A DNA stretch of 64,000 nt from Chthoniobacterales bacterium (lineage in GTDB: Bacteria > Verrucomicrobiota > Verrucomicrobiia > Chthoniobacterales > JAATET01): positions 88,099-152,098 of the forward strand of contig DATCRI010000011.1 of NCBI GenBank assembly GCA_036569045.1, given 5' to 3'. The notes under the pieces are model-generated. The model saw nothing but the letters and a program-made list of their open reading frames with translations. It was not told where the DNA came from and ran no database searches. Shown piece by piece: positions 28,438 through 36,930 of the stretch. How positions within the stretch are numbered: position 1 is the first letter of the stretch; each line of letters begins with the position of its first letter. A program made the translations under genes and the position numbers.

Positions 28438-29463
28438 ATGAAACGTTTCGTCACCACCACCATCCAGCTTGCCGTCTCGATCGCGCTGCTCTGGTGGATC
28501 TTTCACGATCCCGAAAAGCGCGCCAGCATGGCCGAAGCCCTGCGGGCCGCAAACTGGTGGTGGTTCCTGCCCGGCGTCGCCTGCGTGGGCGCCGTCACCG
28601 CCCTGCAAATCCAGCGCTGGCAATGGCTGCTGCACGCGATCGACATCCGCCTCACCTGGCTGCGCACGGCCCAGCTCAACCTCATCGGCATGTTCTTCAA
28701 CCTCTTCCTGCTCGGCGCGACCGGCGGGGACGTCGTCCGGATCTTTTACGCCATGCGTGAGGCGAAGACCGACAAGGCCGGCGCATTCCTCAGCATCGCG
28801 CTCGAGCGCGTGATCGGGTTGATGGCGCTCGCCTTCGTCTCCGCGGCGGTGGTCGCCCTGCAATGGAACACGCTGATGGGTTCGCCGGTGGCCCGGGTCT
28901 CCGTGCTCACGATCGGCCTCATCCTCGGCGCGTCGATCGCCGTGGTCGTGGCCGGCGCTCTCGTCGCGGTGCTCCGCCTCGAGAGCCGCCTGCCCGCCCG
29001 CCTCCCGCTGCGGCGCGCGATCGTCGATCTCGCCGTCGCCACCCAACGCTACGCGAAGGCGCCCGGCGCGCTCATCGCGGCCTTCCTCATCTCGATTCCG
29101 TCGCACCTCCTGCTCTTCGCGACGTTCTACTTCGCCGCCCGCGCGCTCACCGACAGTCTCAGCCTCGTCGACATCTTCTCCGTCATGCCGATCGTGAACG
29201 TCCTCACGTCGCTGCCGATCAGCTTCGGCGGCCTCGGCGCCCGCGAGCAGCTCTTCCAATCCCTGCTCGGCTCGCTCAACGGCACGCCCGCCGCCCAGGC
29301 CGTGCTCATCGGCAGCTGCGGCTATCTCATGCAGGTGCTGTGGAGCCTCGTCGGCGGCCTCGTCTATCTCTTTTACCGCCCCAGCGACGGCCACACCGCC
29401 TCGATTCACGAAATGACCGAGGCCACTGCCGACATCGCCGAGCACCCGGAATCCACGCCATGA
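28438..29463 (+). CDS. Lysylphosphatidylglycerol synthase TM-region/UPF0104 (AglD-like) membrane protein
   Basis: A 341-residue inner-membrane protein with about eight hydrophobic helices and the family motifs IQRWQWLL, NLFLLGATGGDVVRIFYAMR, ERVIGLMAL and the late SFGGLGAREQLF. The family contains flippase-like and lipid-linked saccharide modules. I chose ATG 28438 (MKRFVTTTIQLAVSIALLWW), which starts the first helix. Its stop overlaps the next start as ATGA, so it is coupled to the RibD-like reductase. In this operon it may translocate a lipid product. Confidence 0.83.
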   Translation: MKRFVTTTIQLAVSIALLWWIFHDPEKRASMAEALRAANWWWFLPGVACVGAVTALQIQRWQWLLHAIDIRLTWLRTAQLNLIGMFFNLFLLGATGGDVVRIFYAMREAKTDKAGAFLSIALERVIGLMALAFVSAAVVALQWNTLMGSPVARVSVLTIGLILGASIAVVVAGALVAVLRLESRLPARLPLRRAIVDLAVATQRYAKAPGALIAAFLISIPSHLLLFATFYFAARALTDSLSLVDIFSVMPIVNVLTSLPISFGGLGAREQLFQSLLGSLNGTPAAQAVLIGSCGYLMQVLWSLVGGLVYLFYRPSDGHTASIHEMTEATADIAEHPESTP

Positions 29464-30152
29464 ACCGCCGTGATCGCCCGCGCGTGATCGCGAACTTCGC
29501 CATCACCGCGGACGGCAAAATCTCCACTCGCGAGCATACGCCCGCGAACTTCACTTCGCCCCGCGACAAGAAACGCCTGCTCGAGATTCGCGCCCGCGGC
29601 GACGCCATTCTCGTCGGCCGGAACACCGTCGCGACAGACACGATGAGCATGACGCTGCCCGATCGAGCCCTGCGTGCGAAGCGCCGCGAGCGGGGCCTGC
29701 CCGCCGAGCCATCGCGCGTGATCGTGAGCGCCAGCGGCAACCTCGATCCCGGCTGGAAGGTCTTCACCTCCCGCGGCGCCCCGCGCATCGTCTTCAGCAC
29801 GTTTCACATGCCCGACGCCATCCGCGGCGCGCTGGTTCCGCTCTGCGACCTCCATTTGCTCGACGCGGACGAGATCCCCCTCGAGGACGTCCTCACCGCC
29901 CTGCGCGAGATCTACGACGTGCGCACGCTCGTCTGCGAAGGCGGCCCCACGATCTTCCGCCAACTCGTCGAGCTCGACGCTCTGGACGAACTCCACCTCA
30001 CCGTCGCCCCCCGCATTTTCGGCGGCGCCCAGGCGCCGACCCTCACCGGCACGCACCCCGGATTTCTCGCGTCCATCCGCCATCTGAGACTCGAATCCCT
30101 GCGCACGCACGGCGAGGAGTGCTACCTTCGTTATCGCGTCCGTCGTCCATGA
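29460..30152 (+). CDS. RibD C-terminal-type (dihydrofolate reductase-like) NADPH reductase
   Basis: A 230-residue protein with only the reductase half of RibD: RPRVIANFAITADGKISTRE, the phosphate loop ILVGRNTVATDTMSMTLPDR, and VCEGGPTIFRQLVELDALDE then HLTVAPRIFGG. It lacks the deaminase domain, so it is not a complete riboflavin enzyme, and it sits with no other riboflavin gene. It starts with an ATGA overlap behind the flippase-like gene and ends with one before the SRPBCC gene. It may be a stand-alone reductase recruited to another pathway. Confidence 0.85.
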   Translation: MNRRDRPRVIANFAITADGKISTREHTPANFTSPRDKKRLLEIRARGDAILVGRNTVATDTMSMTLPDRALRAKRRERGLPAEPSRVIVSASGNLDPGWKVFTSRGAPRIVFSTFHMPDAIRGALVPLCDLHLLDADEIPLEDVLTALREIYDVRTLVCEGGPTIFRQLVELDALDELHLTVAPRIFGGAQAPTLTGTHPGFLASIRHLRLESLRTHGEECYLRYRVRRP

Positions 30153-30592
30153 ATACCGAGAGCACCATCGTCATCCGCGCCTCGAAGGAAAAAATCTTCG
30201 AGTCCGCCGCCGACCTCTCGCGCTGGCCGGCGGTGCTCCCGCATTACCGCTACATCACCTACCTCGAGCGCGGGACGGACCGCCACATCGTGAAGATGGC
30301 CGCCGAGCGCGACGGCGTGCCGATCGCCTGGGTCTCCGAGCAGGTGATCGACCGCGAGCGGCTCGAGATCAGGTTCACCCACCTGAAGGCCTTCACGAAG
30401 GGCATGGGCGTCGTGTGGTCCTTCGAAGAGAAACCCGAGGGCACCCTCGTTCGGATCGTTCACGTTTTGAGATTTCGCATTCCCGCTCTCGCCGCCATCG
30501 CCGACCGCATTATCGGCGGTTTTTTCATCGACGACATCGCCCACAAGACGCTTTCCGCGTTCAAGGCCCACCTCGAGGCCCCCGCGCAATGA
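30149..30592 (+). CDS. SRPBCC (START/polyketide cyclase-like) protein
   Basis: A 147-residue protein of the helix-grip superfamily. The typical start (TIVIRASKEKIFESAADLSR then WPAVLPHYRYITYLE) and central beta sheet (LEIRFTHLKAFTKGMGVVWS) are visible. Such proteins act as polyketide cyclases, ligand carriers or lipid-binding proteins. It is coupled by ATGA overlaps to genes on both sides, the reductase and the ketosynthase, which suggests that it cyclises or shuttles the ketosynthase product. ATG 30149 is chosen for the overlap and the family-like N-terminus. Confidence 0.82.
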   Translation: MNTESTIVIRASKEKIFESAADLSRWPAVLPHYRYITYLERGTDRHIVKMAAERDGVPIAWVSEQVIDRERLEIRFTHLKAFTKGMGVVWSFEEKPEGTLVRIVHVLRFRIPALAAIADRIIGGFFIDDIAHKTLSAFKAHLEAPAQ

Positions 30593-31833
30593 GTTCCGCC
30601 CCGCGCCGCCGCGCCGTCATCACGGGCCTTGGCCCCATCACCTGCATTGGCACCGGCCGCGACGCCCTCTGGGCCGGCCTGCTCGCGGAGAAAAGCGGCA
30701 TCGGCAACCTCACGTATTTCGAGGTGGAACCCGGCCGCGCCCACTGCTCCGGCGAGATTCCCGGGTTCGACCCGACCCGCTGGTTCCCTCCGCATCGCCT
30801 GAAGCGCCTCGACCGCTACGCGCAATTCTCCGTCGCCTCTGCCGCCCTCGCGCTCGAGGATGCCGGTCTCGAATACTCGCCCGCCGACCCACAGTCCCGC
30901 GTCGGCGTCAGCTACGGCACCGCCCTGGGCGGCATCGCGAATGCCGAGCACGAGAACGCCCTGTTCATCACGCAGGGCTCGAAAGCCATCAACCAGACCC
31001 TCGCGCTGCAGGTCTTCGGCGGCAGCGCGCACTCGAACATCGCCATCGAGTTCGGCCTGCAGGGCATCGGCACCACGAATTCCAACAGCTGCGCGAGCGG
31101 CCCGATCGCCGTGGGTGAAGCCCTGCGCTACATTCGCGACGGCATGGCCGACGTCGTCATCGCCGGCGCCGCCGAGGCCCCACTCAGCCCGCTCACCTAC
31201 GGCGCCTTCGACCTTATCAAGACGATGAGCCGCGCCGAACCGCCCCATGCCTGCCGGCCCTTCGACCTGCAGCGCAACGGCTTCGTGATGGGCGAAGGCG
31301 CCGCCGCCGTCATCGTCGAGGAATACGAACATGCGAAGGCCCGCGGCGCCCGCATCTACGCCGAAGTCCTCGGCTACAGCCTCAGCAACGACGCGTATCA
31401 CATGACCTCGCCGCATCCCACCGGCGAGCCCGGCATGCGCACCATGCGCGAGACCCTCGCCGACGCGCGGCTGAACCCGGGCGACATCGACTACATCAAC
31501 GCCCACGCCAGCAGCACGAAGGTGAACGACTCCAGCGAGACTCGCGCCATCCATGCCGTGCTCGGCGCGCACGCCCGCAACGTTCCCGTCACCGGCACGA
31601 AGGCCTACACCGCGCACCCGCTCGGCGCGACCGGCGCCATCGAGATCGCCATTTGCTGCCTCGCGGTGGAGCACGGCTGGGTGCCGCCGACGCTGCACTA
31701 CGAGACGCCCGATCCCGAGTGCGACCTCGACGTCGTGCCGAACCACGGCCGGGAGGCAAAACTCCGCCACGTGCTCAGCAACAGCTTCGGCTTCGGCGGA
31801 ATCAACGCCTGCCTCGCGCTCGGGAAAGTATAG
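30589..31833 (+). CDS. FabF-like beta-ketoacyl-ACP synthase
   Basis: A 414-residue condensing enzyme with the thiolase fold. The catalytic triad is Cys168 (SNSCASGP), His306 (INAHASSTKVND) and His343 (KAYTAHPLGATGAIE). The last block normally reads K-x-x-TGH or SGH; here Gly is Ala. The end NSFGFGGINACLALGK is canonical. It starts with an ATGA overlap behind the SRPBCC gene. No acyl carrier protein, ketoreductase or malonyl transferase is adjacent, so the enzyme may be dedicated to a lipid- or polyketide-like side pathway rather than to bulk fatty acid synthesis. Confidence 0.9.
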   Translation: MSSAPRRRAVITGLGPITCIGTGRDALWAGLLAEKSGIGNLTYFEVEPGRAHCSGEIPGFDPTRWFPPHRLKRLDRYAQFSVASAALALEDAGLEYSPADPQSRVGVSYGTALGGIANAEHENALFITQGSKAINQTLALQVFGGSAHSNIAIEFGLQGIGTTNSNSCASGPIAVGEALRYIRDGMADVVIAGAAEAPLSPLTYGAFDLIKTMSRAEPPHACRPFDLQRNGFVMGEGAAAVIVEEYEHAKARGARIYAEVLGYSLSNDAYHMTSPHPTGEPGMRTMRETLADARLNPGDIDYINAHASSTKVNDSSETRAIHAVLGAHARNVPVTGTKAYTAHPLGATGAIEIAICCLAVEHGWVPPTLHYETPDPECDLDVVPNHGREAKLRHVLSNSFGFGGINACLALGKV

Positions 31834-31864
31834 GTCCTCGAAGACTTATCGGACTTATAAGTCC
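31834..31864. repeat. Short intergenic repeat with a 14-base palindrome
   Basis: Directly after the ketosynthase stop the sequence GACTTATCG is followed by GGACTTATAAGTCC (31851-31864), an exact palindrome. Comparable degenerate units of about nine bases occur at 36893-36925 and 39113-39140 in other gene gaps. It may be an intergenic repeat family rather than an operator. Confidence 0.45.
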
Positions 31865-31871
31865 CATCGCC

Positions 31872-32651
31872 GTGACACCTGCCGAAATCACTCCCCTGTT
31901 CACCGCCGCGCTCTTCGCCGGCGCCATGAACGCGCTCGCCGGCGGCGGCACCGTGCTCACCTTCCCTGCGCTGCTTGCCTTCGGCATGCCCGCCATCCAG
32001 GCCAACGCGACCAGCACACTCGCGCTTCTCGTCGGCATGCTCGGCAGCGTCTACGGCTATCGCCGCCAGATTGTCGTCGTCGCCCCGCTCATCAGCCGTT
32101 TTGGCGTCCTCAGCGTCGTGGGCGGCCTGCTCGGCGCGCTTCTGCTCACCCACACGCAGGAAAAAACCTTCGCCGCGCTCGTCCCCTTCCTGCTGCTCTT
32201 CGCCACCGCCCTCTTTCTCGCGAACAACGCCCTGCGCCGCATCATCCGGCTCGATCCGCTCGCCCGGCCGGCGGATCTCCTCCACAGCCGCCGCATCGGG
32301 CTCGCCTACGCCTTCCAGTTTGCCGTCGCCATCTACGGAGGCTATTTCGGCGCCGGCATCGGCATTCTCATGCTCGCCTCACTCGGCATCCTCGGCATGC
32401 ATGACATCCACGAGATGAACGCGCTGAAAACCGTGCTCGCCGCGCTCATCAACCTCGTTGCTTCGATTTACTTCGTCTGGGCCGGGCTCATCGTCTGGCC
32501 CGAGGCCCTGGTCATGACCGCGGCCTCGACCCTCGGCTACTTCGGCGCGGCGCATTTTTCCCAGCGCATTCCGCAGACAACCGTGCGCCACATCGCCGCG
32601 GCCATCGGCCTCGCCATCAGCGCCTGGCTGCTCTGGAAGCAGTTCGCCTGA
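31872..32651 (+). CDS. TauE/SafE-family sulphite or organosulphur exporter-like membrane protein
   Basis: A 259-residue inner-membrane protein with about eight helices and the family marks AGAMNALAGGGTVLTFPALL, NATSTLALLVGMLGS and GGYFGAGIGILMLASLGILG. These transporters export sulphite, taurine-derived or other small anions. The frame has no ATG at the expected place. GTG 31872 (MTPAEITPLF) is preceded by a palindrome and fits the family N-terminus. It follows the ketosynthase by 38 bases and may be cotranscribed, but it is probably functionally independent. Confidence 0.85.
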   Translation: MTPAEITPLFTAALFAGAMNALAGGGTVLTFPALLAFGMPAIQANATSTLALLVGMLGSVYGYRRQIVVVAPLISRFGVLSVVGGLLGALLLTHTQEKTFAALVPFLLLFATALFLANNALRRIIRLDPLARPADLLHSRRIGLAYAFQFAVAIYGGYFGAGIGILMLASLGILGMHDIHEMNALKTVLAALINLVASIYFVWAGLIVWPEALVMTAASTLGYFGAAHFSQRIPQTTVRHIAAAIGLAISAWLLWKQFA

Positions 32652-32660
32652 TCGTCGCCG

Positions 32661-33671
32661 CTACTCCTCGCGGACGACCGTCACCTTGCGCGTCACGCTC
32701 TGGCCCATGCCATCGGCGCACAGCAGCGTGATCTTGTTCTTCCCCACCTTTTTCAGCGGCACCTTCAGGGTCCACTTTCCCGCCTTCACCTTGGCTTTCT
32801 TGCTCTTGAAGGAAACCGTCAGCGGCAGCAGCGAAGTCGCATTGCCCGTGAGCTTGAAAGACGTCTTCGTCGTTTTCTTCTTCCCGCCCTTCACGTTCAG
32901 CACCGGCGGCGCCGCGGTATCGAAAGCCATTCCCGAGAGCGCCACGCCCGGGACGGTCGCGGCCAGGGACGTCACTCCCGTCGTGGTATTCAGCCGGTAG
33001 AGACTCGTCCCGCCCCCGGTTCGCAGGCCACCAAAGACCAGGCCGGCCCCGTTCGTCGCCATCAGATTGCTGAATTGCGTCGTCGCTCCACTCAACGCCG
33101 CCACCAGCGCGCTCATCGCGCCGGTCGCCGGATTGACCGTGAACAACCCATTGGTGCGCACGAGATACAACGTGCCGTTGCCTCCGAACGTCAGGCTCAC
33201 GTTGGTGATATTGTTCATGGCCCCGATCGTGGTGACGGCTGCCGTCGACGGATTGACAGTCACCAGCTTCTTCACCGTCCCGCCAATGCCAAAGCCGAAG
33301 AATGTTCCATCGGCCCGCACCGCGAGATCGGAAATTGGCATTGTGTTCGCAATCGGCGCACCCACGGCGATCGCGGCGCCAGTCGACTTGTCGATCCGGA
33401 AGAACGCCTTGGGACTCGCCCCCGTCGGGCTCAGCTGTCCCTGCGCCGCGAACAGGATTTTCGAGCCGGGTTGGATGCCCAGCCCCGACAGACAGACCTT
33501 CCCGGTAGCGCCCACCATCCCAAGCACCGCGCCCGTGCCGGGATTGATCGCATACAGGCTCGACGGCGCCCCCGCCGCGCCCGTCACGCCCCACAGAAAT
33601 TCCACATCAGCCCGCCCAGGAAGGGCCGCCAGAAAAACCGCCCCGACCGCCAACAACGCAAAAGATCTCAT
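32661..33671 (-). CDS. Secreted beta-propeller-like protein with lysine-rich C-terminal domain
   Basis: A protein of about 336 residues with a signal peptide (MRSFALLAVGAVFLAALPGR, cleavage near RA). The middle (~40-260) has repeated blocks such as YAINPGTGAVLGM, RIDKSTGAAIAVG, TVNPSTAAVTTIG, TVNPATGAMSALV and RLNTTTGVTSLAA, typical of DUF4394-like or propeller proteins. The last ~75 residues form a Lys/Thr-rich beta domain (KKKTTKTSFKLTGNATSLLP). A second possible start lies at 33683. The start region coincides with a 17-base palindrome (33664-33680). Function unknown, probably extracellular. Confidence 0.7.
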   Translation of the reverse strand: MRSFALLAVGAVFLAALPGRADVEFLWGVTGAAGAPSSLYAINPGTGAVLGMVGATGKVCLSGLGIQPGSKILFAAQGQLSPTGASPKAFFRIDKSTGAAIAVGAPIANTMPISDLAVRADGTFFGFGIGGTVKKLVTVNPSTAAVTTIGAMNNITNVSLTFGGNGTLYLVRTNGLFTVNPATGAMSALVAALSGATTQFSNLMATNGAGLVFGGLRTGGGTSLYRLNTTTGVTSLAATVPGVALSGMAFDTAAPPVLNVKGGKKKTTKTSFKLTGNATSLLPLTVSFKSKKAKVKAGKWTLKVPLKKVGKNKITLLCADGMGQSVTRKVTVVREE

Positions 33672-33680
33672 GATGAGATC
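33664..33680. promoter_or_regulatory. Palindrome overlapping the start of the secreted propeller gene
   Basis: GATCTCAT-G-ATGAGATC is an exact inverted repeat spanning both candidate start codons of the leftward gene. It could be an operator or a translation-blocking hairpin, or it may be chance. Confidence 0.3.
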
Positions 33681-33769
33681 CATATAATTTCCCAAAGCGA
33701 ATGTCTCGCCTCGAAACAGGGATTTCCTCTGGAACAATCGCGGGCCCGCGCTAGCTTCTGCCGCCCTCG

Positions 33770-34546
33770 ATGAACGCCACCCGCATCGCCCTCATCCTTG
33801 TCGCGGCGGGCCTTTTCGCGCCCCGCTCCGCACAGGCCGCCGAAGACACCCGGCTCACGATCGAGCAGCTCACCTCCATCTTCGAGAACAGCACCCCCGA
33901 GCTGCAATTCACCTACTGCCAGAACATTCACGACCGCCGCGGCCTCACCTTCGGCTTCGCCGGATTCACCAGCGGCACCTACGACGGCACCCTCTTTCTT
34001 CGCGAATACCGCCGACTCCACCCCGGCAACACCCTCGCCCGGTTCCTCCCCGCTTTCGAGAAAATCGACGCCGGTCCGCACGACGACGAGGGCCGCAACC
34101 CCATCACCGCCGGCCTCGCCGATTTCCCCGCCGCCTTTCGCGCCTGCGGTGACGATCCCCTTTTCCGCCAGGCCCAGCAGAACCTCGTCGACCGCCTCTA
34201 CTGGGACCCCGCTGCCCGCCTCGCCCGCCGCACCGGAGCCCGTCTGCCCATCAGCCGGGGCGAATTCTACGACACCTGCATCAACCAGGGCGAAGACGGC
34301 CTCCGCGACCTCATCAGCGCCACGAACCACGCCATGGGCGGCCCGCCCCGCGACCCCGCCATCCCCGAGCGCGCCTGGCTCGCAAAATTTCTCGAACTCC
34401 GCCTCGCCCTGCTCCGCGCGGACGCGACCTGGAAGCACGCCGCCGACCGCGTCCGCGTCTACCAACGCCTCCTGTCCGAGGGGAACGTCCGCCTTGCGCG
34501 CCCCATCCGCCTCGAATGCTACGGCGACCGCTTCGTTTTGCGATAG
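33770..34546 (+). CDS. Secreted chitosanase, glycoside hydrolase family 46
   Basis: Endo-acting enzyme that cleaves beta-1,4 bonds in chitosan, exported by a signal peptide (MNATRIALILVAAGLFAPRS, cleavage near AQA). The 258-residue product covers the whole GH46 domain: TSIFENSTPELQFTYCQNI and DRRGLTFGFAGFTSGTYDGT carry the acid (Glu39 in FENS) and the base (Asp55 in HDRRG). The later blocks RLHPGNTLARFLPAFEKID, QNLVDRLYWDPA and LECYGDRFVLR complete the family pattern. A GPH-type sugar symporter gene follows, which suggests uptake of the released oligosaccharides. Confidence 0.9.
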   Translation: MNATRIALILVAAGLFAPRSAQAAEDTRLTIEQLTSIFENSTPELQFTYCQNIHDRRGLTFGFAGFTSGTYDGTLFLREYRRLHPGNTLARFLPAFEKIDAGPHDDEGRNPITAGLADFPAAFRACGDDPLFRQAQQNLVDRLYWDPAARLARRTGARLPISRGEFYDTCINQGEDGLRDLISATNHAMGGPPRDPAIPERAWLAKFLELRLALLRADATWKHAADRVRVYQRLLSEGNVRLARPIRLECYGDRFVLR

Positions 34547-34660
34547 CATCGCCCCATCACGCCAGGCGATCGCGCAGCAAGTCCCATCGTGGATACCACC
34601 GCTGAGGCTCTGCCGCGTTTCCGCCTGTTCTTCCCGGGCGATCCCGCTACTTCTCCGTCC

Positions 34661-36079
34661 GTGACCACTCCCACGGAGAAACTCCGCCCGCTCACCCGTC
34701 TGGCCTACGGCTCCGGCGAATTCGGCCCCGCCATGGCCGGCAGCGCATTGCTGTTCTTCCAGATGATCTTCCTCACCAACGTCGCAGGCCTGCGCGCGGA
34801 CCTCGCTGGCAGCGTGCTGCTCATCGGCAAGCTCTGGGTCGCCATCAACGACCCCCTCATCGGCTGGCTGAGCGATCGCACGCGCACGCGCTGGGGCCGC
34901 CGCCTGCCGTGGATGGTCGTCTCCGCCCTGCCGCTCTCGGTCTTTTTCTGGATGCTCTGGCTCGTCCCCGGCTTCATCGATGCGAACAACCAGTGGGCGC
35001 TCTTCGCCTACTTCACCGTCGTCTCCGTCCTCTTCGACACGTTCTTCACCGGCTTCATCCTGCCCCACAACACGCTCACCTCCGAGTTCACGCAGGACTA
35101 CGACGAACGCTCGCGCATCTCCGGCTTCCGCATGGCGTTCGCGATCGGTGGCACCGTCGGCGGCCTCCTCATCGGCATGGCCATCTTCGGCCTGCTCGCG
35201 AAGGCCTCCGCCGCCGCGCAATTCCAGGCCATCGCCCTCACGATCGCGTCGATCTCCACCGCCGTGAGTATCCTCTGCATCGCGGGAATCTGGCGCACCG
35301 CCGTGCAGATCCCCGTGCTCGAGCCGGCCACGCCCGCCGCCCCCCTTTCGCCTGCCGCCCGCATCGCCACCGGCCTGCGCATCATCTTCTCGAATCGCCC
35401 CTACGTGATCGTCGTCGCGATCTACCTCTTCTCCTGGCTCGCGATGCAGCTCACGGCCTCGTTCCTGTCCTACTACGTCGTGAACTACATGCGACTGCCC
35501 TTCGCGAAGTTCGCGCTGCTCGTGCTCGTCGTGCAATGCACCGCGCTCGTCCTGCTCCTGCCTGCGGGCTGGCTGAGCGTCCGCTGGGGCAAGAAGCCAG
35601 TCTACTTCATCGGCATGATCGTCTGGCTCTTCCCGCAGCTCGCGCTGATCTTCGTGCCGGCGGATCAATTCCATCTCGTCCTCGCGCTCGCCGCGCTCGC
35701 GGGCTTCGGCACCTGCGTCTGCTACCTCATCCCGAATGCCATGCTGCCCGACACGATCGAGTATGACGAACTCCAGACCGGCGAACGTCGCGGCGGCATC
35801 TTCTACGGCTTCTTCGTCTTCGTCCAAAAGGCTGGCCTCGCCGTCACCACCTACATCGTCGGCTGGGCGCTCCAGCTCTCCGGCTTTGTCTCATCGAAAG
35901 GCGTCGACGTCGTCCAGCCGGACAGCGCGCTCCTGACCATCCGCGTCTGCGTGGGCATCCTGCCGGCCATCGCCATCCTCGTCGGCCTCTGGTTCGCATG
36001 GCTCTACCCGATCACGAAGGCGAAGCACGCCGAGATCCTCCGCCAGCTCGCCGCGCGCGGCGCCGGGACGTCGGCCTGA
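34661..36079 (+). CDS. GPH-family (glycoside-pentoside-hexuronide):cation symporter
   Basis: A 472-residue MFS-related transporter with 12 hydrophobic helices. The characteristic early motif NDPLIGWLSDRTRTRWGRRL and the central YDERSRISGFRMAFAIGGTV are intact. GPH proteins import small glycosides with H+ or Na+. Here the preceding chitosanase makes chito- or chitosan-oligosaccharides the likely cargo. Two GTG starts are possible, 34589 and 34661. The later one gives a family-like N-terminus (MTTPTEKLRPLTRLAYGSGE), so I used it, but the choice is not certain. Confidence 0.86.
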   Translation: MTTPTEKLRPLTRLAYGSGEFGPAMAGSALLFFQMIFLTNVAGLRADLAGSVLLIGKLWVAINDPLIGWLSDRTRTRWGRRLPWMVVSALPLSVFFWMLWLVPGFIDANNQWALFAYFTVVSVLFDTFFTGFILPHNTLTSEFTQDYDERSRISGFRMAFAIGGTVGGLLIGMAIFGLLAKASAAAQFQAIALTIASISTAVSILCIAGIWRTAVQIPVLEPATPAAPLSPAARIATGLRIIFSNRPYVIVVAIYLFSWLAMQLTASFLSYYVVNYMRLPFAKFALLVLVVQCTALVLLLPAGWLSVRWGKKPVYFIGMIVWLFPQLALIFVPADQFHLVLALAALAGFGTCVCYLIPNAMLPDTIEYDELQTGERRGGIFYGFFVFVQKAGLAVTTYIVGWALQLSGFVSSKGVDVVQPDSALLTIRVCVGILPAIAILVGLWFAWLYPITKAKHAEILRQLAARGAGTSA

Positions 36080-36099
36080 TCCCGCCCGTGCGCGCCCTC

Positions 36100-36912
36100 A
36101 TGACGATCCTCGCCCTGCTCGCCGCCGGCTACATCGCCATCTGTGCGTATCTGTATTTCGCACAGGAAAGCCTCCTCTTCTTCCCTCAACGCGCCTCCCA
36201 AACCGAGCTCGACGCCTTCGCCCGCGGGAACGGCTTCGAGCCCTGGACGAATGCCGCCGGCCAGCGCATCGGATGGCGCGCCACCACCGGCGACCCCACC
36301 CGCGCGCTCCTCGTCTTTCACGGCAACGGCGGCTTCGCCCTCGGCCGCAATTACGAAGCCCTGCGCCAGCACGACGCCGACAGCCCCACGCTCTACCTGC
36401 TCGAATACCCCGGCTACGGCGCCCGCCCCGGCACGCCCTCATCGGCGAGCATGACCGCCGCCGCCCTCGACGCCTTCGACACGCTCGCGGCCGATCCCGC
36501 AAGGCGCATCGAGATCATGGGCCAGTCGCTCGGCACCGGCGTCGCCTGCGCCGTGGCGGCCGCGCGTCCCGACCGGGTCGCCGGCATTGTGCTCGTCACG
36601 CCCTACGATTCGCTGGCGAGCGGCGCCGCCGCGCATTACCCGTGGCTGCCCGTCCGCTGGCTCATGCGTCACCGATTCGACTCCGACCGAAACCTCGCCC
36701 GCTACCATGGCCCGGTGGCATTCCTCATCGCCGGCCGCGACGGCACCATTCCGCCGCGCCTCGCCGAGCGCCTCTACGCCGGCTACGGCGGCCCGAAAAA
36801 GCAATGGATCGCCCCGCAGGCCGGCCACAACGACCTCGACCAACTCCTCGCCCATTGGCCCGAGGTCGCGGCGTGGCTGATCTCAACTCGAAAATTCCCG
36901 GAATTCCGTTAA
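36100..36912 (+). CDS. Membrane-anchored alpha/beta hydrolase (Bem46/YfhR-like)
   Basis: A 270-residue serine hydrolase with an N-terminal membrane anchor (MTILALLAAGYIAICAYLYF). The oxyanion block LVFHGNGGFALG, nucleophile elbow GQSLGTGVA, acid AGRDGTIPP and His in QAGHNDLDQLL are all present. The substrate, a thioester or lipid ester perhaps, cannot be inferred. I chose ATG 36100 over GTG 36088. Its last codons run into a short degenerate repeat (AATTCCGT units), so the C-terminus TRKFPEFR may be unusual. Confidence 0.82.
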   Translation: MTILALLAAGYIAICAYLYFAQESLLFFPQRASQTELDAFARGNGFEPWTNAAGQRIGWRATTGDPTRALLVFHGNGGFALGRNYEALRQHDADSPTLYLLEYPGYGARPGTPSSASMTAAALDAFDTLAADPARRIEIMGQSLGTGVACAVAAARPDRVAGIVLVTPYDSLASGAAAHYPWLPVRWLMRHRFDSDRNLARYHGPVAFLIAGRDGTIPPRLAERLYAGYGGPKKQWIAPQAGHNDLDQLLAHWPEVAAWLISTRKFPEFR

Positions 36913-36925
36913 TTCCGTCAAAATC
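36893..36925. repeat. Short degenerate tandem repeat at the end of the hydrolase gene
   Basis: The sequence AATTCCCGGAATTCCGTTAA continues ATTCCGTCAAAATCC, so AATTCCG-type units recur three times, covering the hydrolase stop codon. It resembles the other intergenic repeats in its layout but not in its unit. Confidence 0.4.
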
Positions 36926-36930
36926 CTTCC

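Noticed and set aside
33668..35827. A 719-codon minus-strand frame over the chitosanase and GPH genes
   Set aside because: Its translation is a run of Glu, Gly, Asp and Arg without a domain, and the overlapping rightward genes are convincing.
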